Assembly: GCA_017477125.1 (NCBI GenBank)
Contig: JAFUXN010000110.1
Location: forward strand, 1 to 54,487
DNA length: 54,487 bases
Source of the DNA: Selenomonadaceae bacterium
GTDB taxonomy: Bacteria > Bacillota > Negativicutes > Selenomonadales > Selenomonadaceae
Direction: 5' to 3'
The notes below the pieces were generated by a model. That model was not told the origin of the DNA and searched no databases. It was given only the letters and a program-made list of their open reading frames with translations. Positions 8,963 through 17,515 of this stretch are shown here, piece by piece. The translations under genes and the position numbers were made by a program. Numbering within the stretch: the stretch's first letter is position 1; each line of letters begins with the position of its first letter.

Positions 8963-9763
8963 TCATATTGCAAAACGATTCTTCGATTGATTGTTCGACA
9001 GCTCGAGCAGATATTTTAATTTGTCGTCGGCGGTTCGACACGCGCTCAACTGCCGATCGATCTCGTCAAACGATAAGCTCTCGGCATCGCGCTCGTAGGT
9101 CACCGCGTCCGTCTCAAATCTTTGATAGTACTCCGTCTCGCGCTCGCTCCAATTGTGCACGTAAAGGCTCGTCCAAAAAATTTTATCCTTCACCCGACGC
9201 GCGGGATTGCCCGCCCAGATCGTGTTCGATTCAATTCGCTTGCCGCTCACCACCGCGCCCGCGCCCACGATGCTCCCCGATCCGATCCGCGTGCCTTTGA
9301 GCAACATCGCGCCTTGACCGATCCAAACGTGATCGCCTATGAAGATGCTCCGCGTCGGATTCAAACGCTCCATCGTCTCCGTCGAGTAAATCAAATGCGC
9401 GTCGGCGTTGCGCGCCCACACTCCAAACGAGATCGTGCAGTAACTGCCCATCACCAAATGCTTCTGCTCCGACAAGATGATGTTGAGCGGCTCGCCGCCC
9501 CCGTTGAAATAATTCTCCTCGCCCATGTACAGCGCCGAATTGTTGTACACGCTCGCATGAAAATCATATCGATGAGCGTTCGCGCTCAAAAATACCGTCG
9601 AGCCGCTCCCATTGAAACTGATCACGCTGTCGCCGAGGTCAAGCCCGTCGGCAAGATATAAAATGTTGTCGCGCCCGCCGCCAAATGCAATGTTCTTCTC
9701 GTTGAGCCGAACGCGCTCGCCGAAGATCACTCTGTTGCCGTCGACGATCTCATATACTTGCAT
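8963..9763 (-). CDS. Hexapeptide-repeat acyltransferase
   Basis: Predicted O- or N-acetyltransferase with a left-handed beta-helix, usually acting on sugars or antibiotics in the cytoplasm. The 266-aa protein shows the hexapeptide rhythm and the family end pattern IFIGDHVWIGQGAMLLKG then GSGSIVGAGAVVSG and WAGNPARRVKDKIFW at residues about 140-205, followed by a polar C-terminal tail. GGGAGGT lies 7 nt before ATG 9763. It is 12 nt upstream of the MEMO/AMMECR1 gene and likely co-transcribed. The acceptor cannot be told from sequence. Confidence 0.82.
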   Translation of the reverse strand: MQVYEIVDGNRVIFGERVRLNEKNIAFGGGRDNILYLADGLDLGDSVISFNGSGSTVFLSANAHRYDFHASVYNNSALYMGEENYFNGGGEPLNIILSEQKHLVMGSYCTISFGVWARNADAHLIYSTETMERLNPTRSIFIGDHVWIGQGAMLLKGTRIGSGSIVGAGAVVSGKRIESNTIWAGNPARRVKDKIFWTSLYVHNWSERETEYYQRFETDAVTYERDAESLSFDEIDRQLSACRTADDKLKYLLELSNNQSKNRFAI

Positions 9764-9785
9764 CGAGCCGACCTCCCCCGTTGAA

Positions 9786-9820
9786 ATGAGAAGGAGCGCC
9801 TCGAGTGCGCCCCTTCCGTT
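9786..9820 (-). terminator. Hairpin after cheV, weak terminator or attenuator
   Basis: A 10-bp stem with one mismatch pairs 9790-9799 with 9807-9816 around a CTCGAGT loop. The following leftward sequence has only a broken T-tract (TTCTCATTTC), so it may reduce rather than end read-through into the acyltransferase. Confidence 0.5.
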
Positions 9821-9844
9821 GATCCGCTTATGTCGATCGCCGGC

Positions 9845-10810
9845 TCAATCCTGCTCCGTCTTGAGCGGCTTGCCGAAGATCAGATTGTCCAGCAATCCGA
9901 TCAGCTGACTGATCTCGGGCTTCGATATCTGCCCGCTCGCGCCCAACTGCTCGCCCTTGATCTTCATCTCCTCGCTGATCAACGACGAGAACAACACGAA
10001 CGGCACATCCTTCAAACGCTCGTTCTCGCGCACCAGCTTGAGCAGTCGATGACCGTCCATCTTGGGCATCTCGACGTCGCTGACGATCATGCCGACGAGA
10101 TCTTCGATCGCGCCTTCCTTCGAAGCCAGATTCTGCAGATACTCCCACGCGTCCTGACCATTGCCGAAGTCTCGCACGAAGCGATAGCCCGAGTCGTGCA
10201 ACGTCGTGACCAACAGATCGCGCAACATCGCAGAGTCCTCCGCCACCACCACATGAATTCCCGCGCGCAACGCACGAGCGTCGGGCGTGCTGTCCTCGAC
10301 CGTCGTGAGCTTTGCATTGATCTCGGGATTGATTTCTGCTATGATTGTTTCGAAGTCGAGCAGCAACACGATGCGATCCGACATCTTGATGATGCCGACC
10401 ACGCGCGATTGATCGCCCACCTCGGGCGCGGGCTCCATGTCCTTCCACGAGATGCGATGAATCCTCGAAACGTTGTCGACCAGAAACCCGATATAGAATT
10501 TGTTGATCTCGGTGACGATGATGTTCTTGGGCTCCTCGGTCGACATCACGTTGAGGCAGCGCGGCAGGTTCACCAGCGGGATCGCTTTGCCGCGCAGCGT
10601 GAACAGCCCGTCGACGTACGGATGAACTTGCGGCATGGCAGTCACGGGCGCGCGCTGAATGACCTCGCGAACTTTGGCGACGTTGATGCCGTAGTTGACC
10701 TTGCCGATGTTGAACTCGACTATCTCAAACTCGTTAGTGCCGGACTCGAGCAGTATGCCCTTCTTATCGCCGGCGGTCTCGGCTCCGGCGCGAGCACTTT
10801 CACTTGCCAA
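9845..10810 (-). CDS. cheV: Chemotaxis coupling protein CheV (CheW + receiver)
   Basis: Couples chemoreceptors to CheA and helps adaptation by being phosphorylated. The 321-aa protein has an N-terminal CheW-like domain (residues about 20-170; FNIGKVNYGINVAKVREV, LRGKAIPLVNLP) and a C-terminal receiver domain (about 190-315) with acidic pocket VVAEDSA, phospho-acceptor aspartate in IVSDVEMPKMDG, FSSL and the switch lysine in SKPE. TTG 10810 lies 8 nt after GAGG; the GTG at 10819 overlaps that site. It is divergent from cobD and far from the flagellar operon. Confidence 0.93.
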   Translation of the reverse strand: MASESARAGAETAGDKKGILLESGTNEFEIVEFNIGKVNYGINVAKVREVIQRAPVTAMPQVHPYVDGLFTLRGKAIPLVNLPRCLNVMSTEEPKNIIVTEINKFYIGFLVDNVSRIHRISWKDMEPAPEVGDQSRVVGIIKMSDRIVLLLDFETIIAEINPEINAKLTTVEDSTPDARALRAGIHVVVAEDSAMLRDLLVTTLHDSGYRFVRDFGNGQDAWEYLQNLASKEGAIEDLVGMIVSDVEMPKMDGHRLLKLVRENERLKDVPFVLFSSLISEEMKIKGEQLGASGQISKPEISQLIGLLDNLIFGKPLKTEQD

Positions 10811-10833
10811 TCTAATCACCTCGTCGATTTGAT

Positions 10834-10862
10834 TTGATCAATTTTCGCTGTAGAGTTATCAA
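10834..10862 (+). promoter_or_regulatory. Probable promoter of cobD-cobC
   Basis: TTGATC at 10834-10839, a 17-nt spacer and TATCAA at 10857-10862 (four of six at each box). It lies 43 nt upstream of the cobD ATG in the divergent cheV/cobD gap. Confidence 0.55.
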
Positions 10863-10905
10863 ATCCTGCCGACGTCAAAACTTTTCATGGTTGGGAGGCG
10901 CGATG

Positions 10906-11898
10906 ATGGATCGATTTGAGCATGGCGGTCGTGTCTACGATGCCGACGGTCGACGGCGCGATGTCCTTGACTTCAGCGCGAACATCAATCCGTTGGGCAT
11001 GCCGACGTCCGTTCGCGACGCGCTCATCAACAATCTCGGCGGCGTTGAGCATTATCCCGATCCCGACGCGCGCGCTTTGAAGGCGGCGATCGCTCAACGC
11101 TACTCGCTCGACGTTGAGAACATTGCGGTGTTCAACGGCGCCGCCGAGTTCTTCTATATTTACTTCAATCTGATCGCGCCGACGGATATTTTTATTCCGA
11201 CGCCGACGTTCAGCGAATATGAGCGGGCGGCGACGGCGGCGGGGCTTCGGATCAGTTTCGATGCTCCTGCCGACAACATGATCGTCTGCAATCCCAACAA
11301 CCCGACGGGGCGGCTCCGTTCGGTCGACGAGATTTTGAGTTTGAAGGCGGCGCGATTGATCGTCGACGAGTCGTTCATTGATTTCGTTGGCGACGAGCAA
11401 TCGGTCAAAAAATTTGTCGGTCAACGCGACGGGCTGATCGTCGTTCAATCGCTGACGAAGATTTTTGCGATCCCCGGGCTCCGATTGGGATTCGCGGTCG
11501 CTCCCGCCGACGTCATCACTCAACTCGATCGAGCCAAGGACGTTTGGAATGTAAATTACTTGGCGCAGATTGCGGGAGTGGCGGCGCTCAACGATCTCGA
11601 CTACCTCAATCGGACGCGTCGTTGGATCGAGGTCGAGCGTCGATATTTTTATGAGCGGTTGCGTTCGATCGACGGCATTGAAGTGTTTGAGCCGACCGCC
11701 AACTTCGTCCTGATCAAATTCGAGAGCGAGCGCCGGGCTCGAACGGTGATTGATGCGTTGGCGGAGGAAAATATTTTGGTTCGGCGTTGCGATAATTTTC
11801 GCGGGCTCAACGGTCGTTTCATTCGCATGGCGATTCGGCTCCGCGCGGAGAACGATCGTCTGCTCAACATAATTGATTCCGGCGGGAGGTTGAATTGA
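10906..11898 (+). CDS. cobD: Threonine-phosphate decarboxylase-like aminotransferase (CobD)
   Basis: PLP enzyme that in the cobalamin pathway makes (R)-1-amino-2-propanol phosphate for the nucleotide loop. The 330-aa fold-type I protein starts with the CobD-like HGGRVYDADGRRRDVLDFSANINPLG, and has NPNNPTG (about 125), the DES motif (IVDESFIDF) and the PLP lysine in SLTKIFAIPGLRLG. Of two adjacent ATGs, 10906 has the better 7-nt spacing to GGAGG at 10894-10898. The following phosphatase gene supports CobD over the related HisC; a separate hisC is at 24960-26027. Confidence 0.87.
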   Translation: MDRFEHGGRVYDADGRRRDVLDFSANINPLGMPTSVRDALINNLGGVEHYPDPDARALKAAIAQRYSLDVENIAVFNGAAEFFYIYFNLIAPTDIFIPTPTFSEYERAATAAGLRISFDAPADNMIVCNPNNPTGRLRSVDEILSLKAARLIVDESFIDFVGDEQSVKKFVGQRDGLIVVQSLTKIFAIPGLRLGFAVAPADVITQLDRAKDVWNVNYLAQIAGVAALNDLDYLNRTRRWIEVERRYFYERLRSIDGIEVFEPTANFVLIKFESERRARTVIDALAEENILVRRCDNFRGLNGRFIRMAIRLRAENDRLLNIIDSGGRLN

Positions 11899-11899
11899 A

Positions 11900-12511
11900 T
11901 TGACGAAGCTGATATTGATCCGGCACGGCGAGACGGAATGGAACGCTCGCCACATGTTTCAAGGGCATTCCGATGTGGAGTTGGCGCCCGAGGGCGTGCA
12001 CCAGGCTCATCTGTTGGCGGCGCACTTCCCCGTTGAACTGATCAACGCCGTCTACTCGAGCGACTTGCATCGAGCGCGAATGACCGCCGAGATCATTGCC
12101 GAGAAATTCAATTTCGAACTCCGACTCGATCAGAGATTGCGCGAAGCGAGCTACGGCAATTGGGAAGGGCGATCGTTTGAGGAATTGGCGCTGGCTCATC
12201 CGAACGAGTTTAAGACGTTCTTCCTCGACCCCGACGCCTTCACGCCCGAGGGCGGCGAACGATTTGCCGACGTTCAGACGCGAGCGATGGCGGCGCTCAA
12301 TGAGATCGTCAATGCCCATCCCCATCAAACGGCGGTGGTCGTGACGCACGGCGGGATCATTCGCACGCTCATCGCCGCCGTTCTCGGCATGCCGTTGAAG
12401 AAGATGTGGGCGATCAAGCAGTTCAACACCGCCGTCAACATTCTGCGCTGCGACGAAGGCAATTACTCCGTCGAGCTCCTCAACTCCGTCGAGCACTTAC
12501 ATAAACTTTGA
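11900..12511 (+). CDS. cobC: Alpha-ribazole phosphatase-like histidine phosphatase (CobC)
   Basis: Histidine-phosphatase superfamily; in cobalamin synthesis CobC removes phosphate from alpha-ribazole 5'-phosphate. The 203-aa protein has the phospho-histidine motif LIRHGETEWN (H9), YSSDLHRA, the EASYGNWEG acid segment and VVVTHGGIIR. TTG 11900 starts just after the cobD stop with GGGAGG upstream, so the two genes are coupled. Its last 15 nt overlap the convergent adenylation gene. A role as a general phosphoglycerate-mutase-like phosphatase cannot be excluded. Confidence 0.82.
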   Translation: MTKLILIRHGETEWNARHMFQGHSDVELAPEGVHQAHLLAAHFPVELINAVYSSDLHRARMTAEIIAEKFNFELRLDQRLREASYGNWEGRSFEELALAHPNEFKTFFLDPDAFTPEGGERFADVQTRAMAALNEIVNAHPHQTAVVVTHGGIIRTLIAAVLGMPLKKMWAIKQFNTAVNILRCDEGNYSVELLNSVEHLHKL

Positions 12512-13699
12512 TCGAAGAACATGCCTGTCGACCTTGCCGCGATCGTTGAGCGGCATCTCGTCGACGAAAATTATTTTGCCCGTCCGCTCGATCGGTGGCA
12601 GGGCTTTTTTTATTTCCTCGACGGCGCGTTCGCGTTCGGTCGATTGAATGACGAACACAAAATCATCGCCGCGCCTCCGATCATCGATCTTGATCACCGC
12701 CGCCTGCTCGATCCCGTCGAGCGTCGACAACACGCTTTCGAGCCGCGCGCAACTGATCTTGTATCCTCCCTTGTTGATGAAATCGTCGCCGCGCCCCTCG
12801 AAAATCAACTCGCCCTTATCGTTGAGACGTCCCGCGTCGCCGACGGTGCAGGGCGTTTTCAATCCGCTCACGTGCCAAGGGCTGTCGACGCAGATCAATC
12901 CGCCGCGAATCTCAACGTTCACGCCGTCGAAGGCACGCCCCACATTGTTGGGCTCGATCGCGCCGTCGATCTCCTTGTACGTGACATAATTGAGTTCGCC
13001 CGCGCCGTAGTAGACGATGAGCCGAGCGTTGGGGAAAGTTTTGTTGAGCGCGACGCGGAGGCGATCGCTGACGAGTTGGGAGCCGGTGAAGATCGTGTTG
13101 ACGCTCTCGATGATCCGATTGGTCGACGCGATCAGATTGAGTTTGGTGGGGACGAGGTAGACGGTCGAACAGCCGTCGATGAGATCGAGCCAGTGACGAG
13201 CGTTGAGGCGTTCGCTTGTGACGATCGAGCCGCCGACGCTCATTGTGGCGAGCAGGACGTTGAGATTGCCGGTGAAGCTCAAGCTGCCGTGAATGAAGAC
13301 GGCGCTGTCGTGATTGATGCCGAAGACTTTATTTTGGATTGAGAAGAACGACGCCCAACTGTCGAAGGTGCGGAACAAAATTTTGGGCGCGCCGCTCGAG
13401 CCGGAGCTCAACACTGCAAACGCGTCGTCGGGGTTGGCGGTTGGGATCGTCGACGGCAATTGAGTGTCGCGGTGGAGAAGGAGCGGGCGGCGTCCGACGG
13501 CTTGAGCGGCGAAAAATTGTACGGCTTGATCGATCCAACGGTCGGCGTCGATGAAAAAAATTTCGTCGGAGCGATCGATCCGAGCGGCGGCGTCATTGAT
13601 CTTCGACAGAAATTGTTTGGCGCCGAATGATTGAGCGTCGACGCGGAGAAAAATTTTATCGTCGTCGGCTCGAGCCTTCAGCAGCTCATAGAAGTTCAT
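12497..13699 (-). CDS. AMP-forming adenylation enzyme (ANL superfamily)
   Basis: Predicted acyl-adenylate-forming ligase that would activate a carboxylic acid with ATP for transfer to CoA or a carrier protein. At 400 aa it is about 100 residues shorter than typical members, trimmed at the N-terminus. Core motifs are present: VLSSGSSGAPKILFR (phosphate loop), YYGAGELNY (A5), GDAGRLNDKGELIFEGRGDD (A7-A8), and a terminal lysine in NDRGKVDRHVL (A10). ATG 13699 follows GAGGTGATCAAC. It is divergently transcribed from the hotdog-fold gene, and the pair resembles parts of acyl-chain-building pathways; substrate unknown. Confidence 0.85.
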   Translation of the reverse strand: MNFYELLKARADDDKIFLRVDAQSFGAKQFLSKINDAAARIDRSDEIFFIDADRWIDQAVQFFAAQAVGRRPLLLHRDTQLPSTIPTANPDDAFAVLSSGSSGAPKILFRTFDSWASFFSIQNKVFGINHDSAVFIHGSLSFTGNLNVLLATMSVGGSIVTSERLNARHWLDLIDGCSTVYLVPTKLNLIASTNRIIESVNTIFTGSQLVSDRLRVALNKTFPNARLIVYYGAGELNYVTYKEIDGAIEPNNVGRAFDGVNVEIRGGLICVDSPWHVSGLKTPCTVGDAGRLNDKGELIFEGRGDDFINKGGYKISCARLESVLSTLDGIEQAAVIKIDDRRRGDDFVFVIQSTERERAVEEIKKALPPIERTGKIIFVDEMPLNDRGKVDRHVLRSKFM

Positions 13700-13744
13700 G
13701 TTGATCACCTCAATCCGATTGTAAAACGCGGAGATGAAAACCAG

Positions 13745-13773
13745 TTGACGGTAAAAGGCGATGAGTTTATAAT
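13745..13773 (+). promoter_or_regulatory. Strong promoter of the hotdog-fold gene and bioY
   Basis: TTGACG at 13745-13750, a 17-nt spacer and TATAAT at 13768-13773. The predicted start near 13780 leaves a very short leader, with GAGG at 13781-13784 acting as ribosome site for TTG 13793. Confidence 0.75.
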
Positions 13774-13792
13774 CCGTCGCGAGGTGATGAGA

Positions 13793-14308
13793 TTGATCAG
13801 AGAGCTCGCGCGTCGGCTGTCGGCGCTGAAAAAATTTGTGGGGTATGTGATGGCGGAGGCGGTCATTGAACGCGGCGACTTCCAATCGTCTCTAAACGTT
13901 TTGAGCGACAGAAAAAATTTGGCGGTCATTGATATCGCTGACGAGGAGATGCGGCTGAATGTTACTTTGTTGAAACCAAAAAAGACTGAGGGGGCGGCGG
14001 AAAAATTTTTAACGGAGGCTCCGCGCGGAACGGTGTGGAAAATATTTTCGACGGAGGAGGTAGCGGAGTTCATCGCCGCGGTCGACGACGACAATGCAAT
14101 TCATCGCGGCGCGCGCCCGATCGTCCCGGGCTTCCTCATCATCGAAACTCTTTTCAACGCTCCGCAATTGATTGAGCATAAAAAAATTCGGCTGCGGTTT
14201 AAGCACTTCACCACAGTCGATGAGAAATTATATTTGACGATCGACGGCAAGCAGTTTCACGTCGACGCCCGCGAGAGGAAGGTTGAAGGTTGGATACTCG
14301 ACAGCTGA
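13793..14308 (+). CDS. Hotdog-fold (FabZ/MaoC-like) protein with extra N-terminal region
   Basis: A 171-aa protein. Its C-terminal half has the hotdog dehydratase pattern DDDNAIHRGARPIVPGFL, followed by beta-strands ending in TIDGKQFHV, like 3-hydroxyacyl-ACP dehydratases or (R)-specific hydratases. The N-terminal about 80 residues are lysine-rich and unrecognised. TTG 13793 is favoured: GAGG at 13781-13784 is 8 nt away, while the ATG at 13787 is too close and more upstream starts precede the predicted transcription start. It faces the adenylation gene and overlaps bioY by 19 nt. Acyl-chain dehydration is inferred from fold alone. Confidence 0.6.
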   Translation: MIRELARRLSALKKFVGYVMAEAVIERGDFQSSLNVLSDRKNLAVIDIADEEMRLNVTLLKPKKTEGAAEKFLTEAPRGTVWKIFSTEEVAEFIAAVDDDNAIHRGARPIVPGFLIIETLFNAPQLIEHKKIRLRFKHFTTVDEKLYLTIDGKQFHVDARERKVEGWILDS

Positions 14309-14811
14309 CCAAAATTGCTTTATGCGTCGCGCTCTGCTGCGTCGCGGCTTACATTTCATTTCCGTTGCCGTTCACGCCGAGCTACGTCACGGCATTGACT
14401 TTGACACTCGGATTGACCGCATTCATCTTGCCGCCCAAACAAACATTCATCGTGATACTGGTCTACATTTTGATCGGACTTGTGGGCATACCGGTGTTCG
14501 CAGGTCAACAGGGACTCGCCAAGCTCCTGGGACCATCGGGAGGATTTTACTTCACTTGGCTGATCGCGTTCCCGTTGTTGAGCATGGCGAAGGGCGCGGC
14601 GCCCGACTTCAAACGGTACGCGATCGCCGACGTGTTGATCGCGGTGCCGATCACTTACGTCGGAGGGATCATCTCGATGATGGTCGTCAGCGAAGTGTCG
14701 TTGAGCCAAGCGCTGGTGATGGCGGTGCTGCCGTTCATACCCGGCGACATCATGAAAGCATGCGCGGCGGCATGGTTGGGCGTCAAACTCAATCGGGCGC
14801 TGCCGAAATGA
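14290..14811 (+). CDS. bioY: Biotin ECF transporter substrate-binding subunit BioY
   Basis: Membrane S-component that captures biotin and works alone or with a shared ECF energising module. The 173-aa hydrophobic protein has about six membrane segments and the BioY features FPLPFTPSYVTALTLTLG near the N-terminus, LVGIPVFAG, and GPSGGFYFTWLIAFPL at residues 81-96. It starts at TTG 14290 with GAGGAAGG upstream, inside the 3' end of the hotdog gene. No biotin synthesis genes or ECF module are in the window, though biotin and acyl-chain chemistry would fit its neighbour. Confidence 0.9.
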   Translation: MDTRQLTKIALCVALCCVAAYISFPLPFTPSYVTALTLTLGLTAFILPPKQTFIVILVYILIGLVGIPVFAGQQGLAKLLGPSGGFYFTWLIAFPLLSMAKGAAPDFKRYAIADVLIAVPITYVGGIISMMVVSEVSLSQALVMAVLPFIPGDIMKACAAAWLGVKLNRALPK

Positions 14812-14830
14812 GTTCGTCGCTCGACAATAA

Positions 14831-14868
14831 AAAAGGCGTCGGAAAAACTTCCGGCGTCATTTTTGTTT
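14831..14868. terminator. Bidirectional terminator between bioY and the GT9 gene
   Basis: A 10-bp stem with two G-U pairs joins 14835-14844 to 14849-14858 around a 4-nt loop. A-rich sequence flanks the left arm and a T-run begins at 14860. Confidence 0.8.
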
Positions 14869-14888
14869 ACTAATATCTTCCCCCTTGG

Positions 14889-15998
14889 CTACAGTTCGAC
14901 CACCCGACATTGATATGCGCCGTACACCCGTTCGATCTCCTTCGCAGGACGCCCGTACTCGCTCAACAGCTCGTCGACGTACTTCATCACGATCTCGACG
15001 GGAATTTTTTTCATGCACGCCATGTTATCGTCGCCCGCCCGCGGACACTCATGCTTGCCGCACGGATGACACGGCTCCGGCGTCTTGATCAATATGTCCT
15101 TCGCATCGTAAGGATAGAAGCCCGGCACCGGCGACGCCCCGAACATCGTCACGATCGGTATGTTCCGCGCCACCCCTATATGCATCGGTCCCGAGTCCGT
15201 CGTCAGAAACAGCACGCATTGATCGAGCAGCCCCGCCACCTCCGCCAGGCTCAACTGCCCCGTAAATATTTTCAGCAACTCACTGTCGCGACGCGCCATC
15301 TTCTCAACGCACGCCTTGACGATCTCGGCGTCCATCGGTCCGCCCAACATCGCCACACCGTAACCGCGATCGATCAGCCGATCCGCACACTCCGCAAAAT
15401 AATTGTCGAGCCAACGCTTCGTCCGCCAGCTCGCTCCTATGTTGAACGCGATCACTTTCGTCCCAAGCCCGAACTCCTCTACCATTCGCGCCGACATCGA
15501 GCGCCCCACCGCGGGATCGATCCACATCTCCAAGCCGCCGTCGTCTATCCGCTCAATCCCGACCGCCTCCCGCAATACGTCGAAATGCGAATGAATTTGG
15601 TGCTTCACCGCTTTCAAGTTCGGCATCACCTTGTCGAACAGCAAAGAGAACCCCGGCTTTGAGTAGCCGACGATCCGCTTCGCACCGCTGAACGCCGCCA
15701 ACGCCGACGCCCGTTCGTTCCGATGCAGATTGATCACCAGATCAAAATGCTCCGCGCGGAGTTTCATGATGAATTTGATGAACGACGGCAGATGATCATC
15801 GACGCCCTTCTTGTCGATCAGCAGACACCGATCGATCCAACGGTTGAGCACCACCAGATCAGCCAACTTCTTGTCGGCGAGCAGATCAATTTCCGCCGTC
15901 GGGAAGTTCGCGCGCAACGTCCTCAGCACCGGCGTCACGAGCATCAGATCGCCCAAGTGCATGAGGTTGATCACTAAAATTTTTTTGTAACCGTCCAC
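14889..15998 (-). CDS. Glycosyltransferase family 9 (heptosyltransferase-like)
   Basis: Predicted ADP-heptose transferase for lipopolysaccharide core or another surface glycan. The 369-aa GT-B protein has the family N-terminus ILVINLMHLGDLMLVTPVL, the second-domain start VIAFNIGASWRTKRW, and TTDSGPMHIGVARNIP with the GT9 donor-binding pattern. An unusual Cys cluster near the end (PCHPCGKHECP, then MACMKK) is common to many heptosyltransferases. GTG 15998 lies right after the hisF stop, with GAGGTT inside hisF as a possible site; TTG 16016 and 16031 are alternatives. It is the last gene of the his operon. Confidence 0.85.
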   Translation of the reverse strand: MDGYKKILVINLMHLGDLMLVTPVLRTLRANFPTAEIDLLADKKLADLVVLNRWIDRCLLIDKKGVDDHLPSFIKFIMKLRAEHFDLVINLHRNERASALAAFSGAKRIVGYSKPGFSLLFDKVMPNLKAVKHQIHSHFDVLREAVGIERIDDGGLEMWIDPAVGRSMSARMVEEFGLGTKVIAFNIGASWRTKRWLDNYFAECADRLIDRGYGVAMLGGPMDAEIVKACVEKMARRDSELLKIFTGQLSLAEVAGLLDQCVLFLTTDSGPMHIGVARNIPIVTMFGASPVPGFYPYDAKDILIKTPEPCHPCGKHECPRAGDDNMACMKKIPVEIVMKYVDELLSEYGRPAKEIERVYGAYQCRVVEL

Positions 15999-15999
15999 G

Positions 16000-16770
16000 T
16001 CAGAACCGAACCTCAACGCCGCGGCTCGCAAGATAATCCTTCACGCGGCGGATCGTGTACTTGCCATAATGAAACACCGACGCCGCCAACACCGCATCAG
16101 CCTTGCCGTCGACCAGCACATCATAAAAATGTTCGAGCTCGCCCGCGCCGCCCGACGCAATAACCGGCACGTTCACCGCCTCCGATACCGCTCGCGTCAG
16201 TTCGATGTCGTAGCCGTCTTTGGTGCCGTCGGCGTCCATGCTCGTCAACAAAATTTCGCCCGCTCCAAGCTCAACCGCTCGCTTCACCCACTCAATGCAA
16301 TCGATTCCCGTCGGCTTGCGTCCGCCGTTAACGTATACCTCCCAACGACGCTCCACATCAAAATTCTCAACGCGCTTGGCATCGACCGCCAGCACTATGC
16401 ATTGACTTCCAAACTTCTTCGCGCCGTCAGCGATCACGTCGGGATTCTTGACGGCGGCGCTGTTGATCGAAATCTTGTCGGCGCCCGCCTTCAACAGCAC
16501 TCTCATATCATCGACCGTCCTGATCCCGCCGCCCACCGTGAACGGTATAAACACTTGCGACGCACAGCCGCGAGCCACGTCAACGATGGTGCCGCGCTTC
16601 TCATGCGACGCGGTGATGTCGAGAAAAACCAGCTCGTCCGCGCGCTCGAGATCATATCGTTTGGCGAGCTCGATCGGATCGCCCGCGTCCCTCAATCCCA
16701 CAAAGTTGGTGCCCTTCACCACGCGCCCGTCCTTCACGTCCAAGCATGGTATGATTCGTTTTGTCAGCAT
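16000..16770 (-). CDS. hisF: Imidazole glycerol phosphate synthase cyclase subunit
   Basis: With HisH converts PRFAR to imidazole glycerol phosphate and AICAR. The 256-aa TIM barrel starts with [17 protein letters not shown] including catalytic D11, has VLAVDAKR carrying the second catalytic aspartate, and VGGGIRT and ASGGAGE phosphate-binding loops. GGAG precedes ATG 16770. It sits 18 nt after hisA. Confidence 0.97.
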   Translation of the reverse strand: MLTKRIIPCLDVKDGRVVKGTNFVGLRDAGDPIELAKRYDLERADELVFLDITASHEKRGTIVDVARGCASQVFIPFTVGGGIRTVDDMRVLLKAGADKISINSAAVKNPDVIADGAKKFGSQCIVLAVDAKRVENFDVERRWEVYVNGGRKPTGIDCIEWVKRAVELGAGEILLTSMDADGTKDGYDIELTRAVSEAVNVPVIASGGAGELEHFYDVLVDGKADAVLAASVFHYGKYTIRRVKDYLASRGVEVRF

Positions 16771-16788
16771 TCAAATCTCCTTCCGAGA

Positions 16789-17514
16789 TCATTCTTCAGC
16801 GATGTTGATTGCGTCGGCGAGATTGAGCGCGCCGGTGTAGAGCGCCCGACCGATCACAATGCCTTCGATCCCATCAGCTTCGTGCTCCTTCAACGCTTTA
16901 ATATCGTCGAGCGAGCTCACGCCTCCCGATGCGATCACCGCCAGCCCCGACCGTCGAGCCAGATCAGCCGTCGCCTCCGCGTTGTGCCCCGCAAGCGTCC
17001 CGTCCTTTGCAATGTCGGTGTAAATGATCGTCGAGATGCCCATGTCGCCCACGCGCACCGCCAGATCGAGCGCCGTCGTGTTGCTCACGCTGAGCCAGCC
17101 GTTGACCGCCACCTTCCCGCGCTTGGCGTCGATCCCAACGATCACCTGCTCGCCGAACTCTCGCGCCGCCTCTCTGATCAGTTCGGGATTCTCAACCGCC
17201 GTCGATCCGAGGATCACTCGCTCAACGCCCATCTCGAGCAGGTCTTCAATGTTCTCGAGCGTGCGAATGCCTCCGCCCACTTCGATCGGAATGTCGATCG
17301 CCTCGAGAATTTTTTTGATGCTGAAGATGTTGATGGGCTCGCCCTTCTTCGCGCCGTCGAGATCAACCACGTGCAGATGTTTCGCGCCCTGCTGCTGCCA
17401 TTTCAGCGCCATCTCCTCGGGATAATCGGAGAATACCGTTGATTGATCGAAATCGCCTTGATAGAGCCGCACGCATTTGCCGCCCTTCAGATCAATTGCC
17501 GGTAGTATTACCAT
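16789..17514 (-). CDS. hisA: ProFAR isomerase (HisA)
   Basis: Isomerises ProFAR to PRFAR in histidine synthesis. The 241-aa TIM barrel has VILPAIDLKGGKCVRLYQGD with catalytic D8, VGGGIRT, YTDIAKDGT with the second catalytic aspartate, and a phosphate loop VIASGGVSS. The start codon follows GGGAGGGC; it is 1 nt after the hisH stop. Confidence 0.97.
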   Translation of the reverse strand: MVILPAIDLKGGKCVRLYQGDFDQSTVFSDYPEEMALKWQQQGAKHLHVVDLDGAKKGEPINIFSIKKILEAIDIPIEVGGGIRTLENIEDLLEMGVERVILGSTAVENPELIREAAREFGEQVIVGIDAKRGKVAVNGWLSVSNTTALDLAVRVGDMGISTIIYTDIAKDGTLAGHNAEATADLARRSGLAVIASGGVSSLDDIKALKEHEADGIEGIVIGRALYTGALNLADAINIAEE

Positions 17515-17515
17515 C

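Noticed and set aside
13631..13792. Extended start of the hotdog-fold gene at 13631
   Set aside because: It would overlap the divergent adenylation gene and lies upstream of the strong promoter at 13745-13773.
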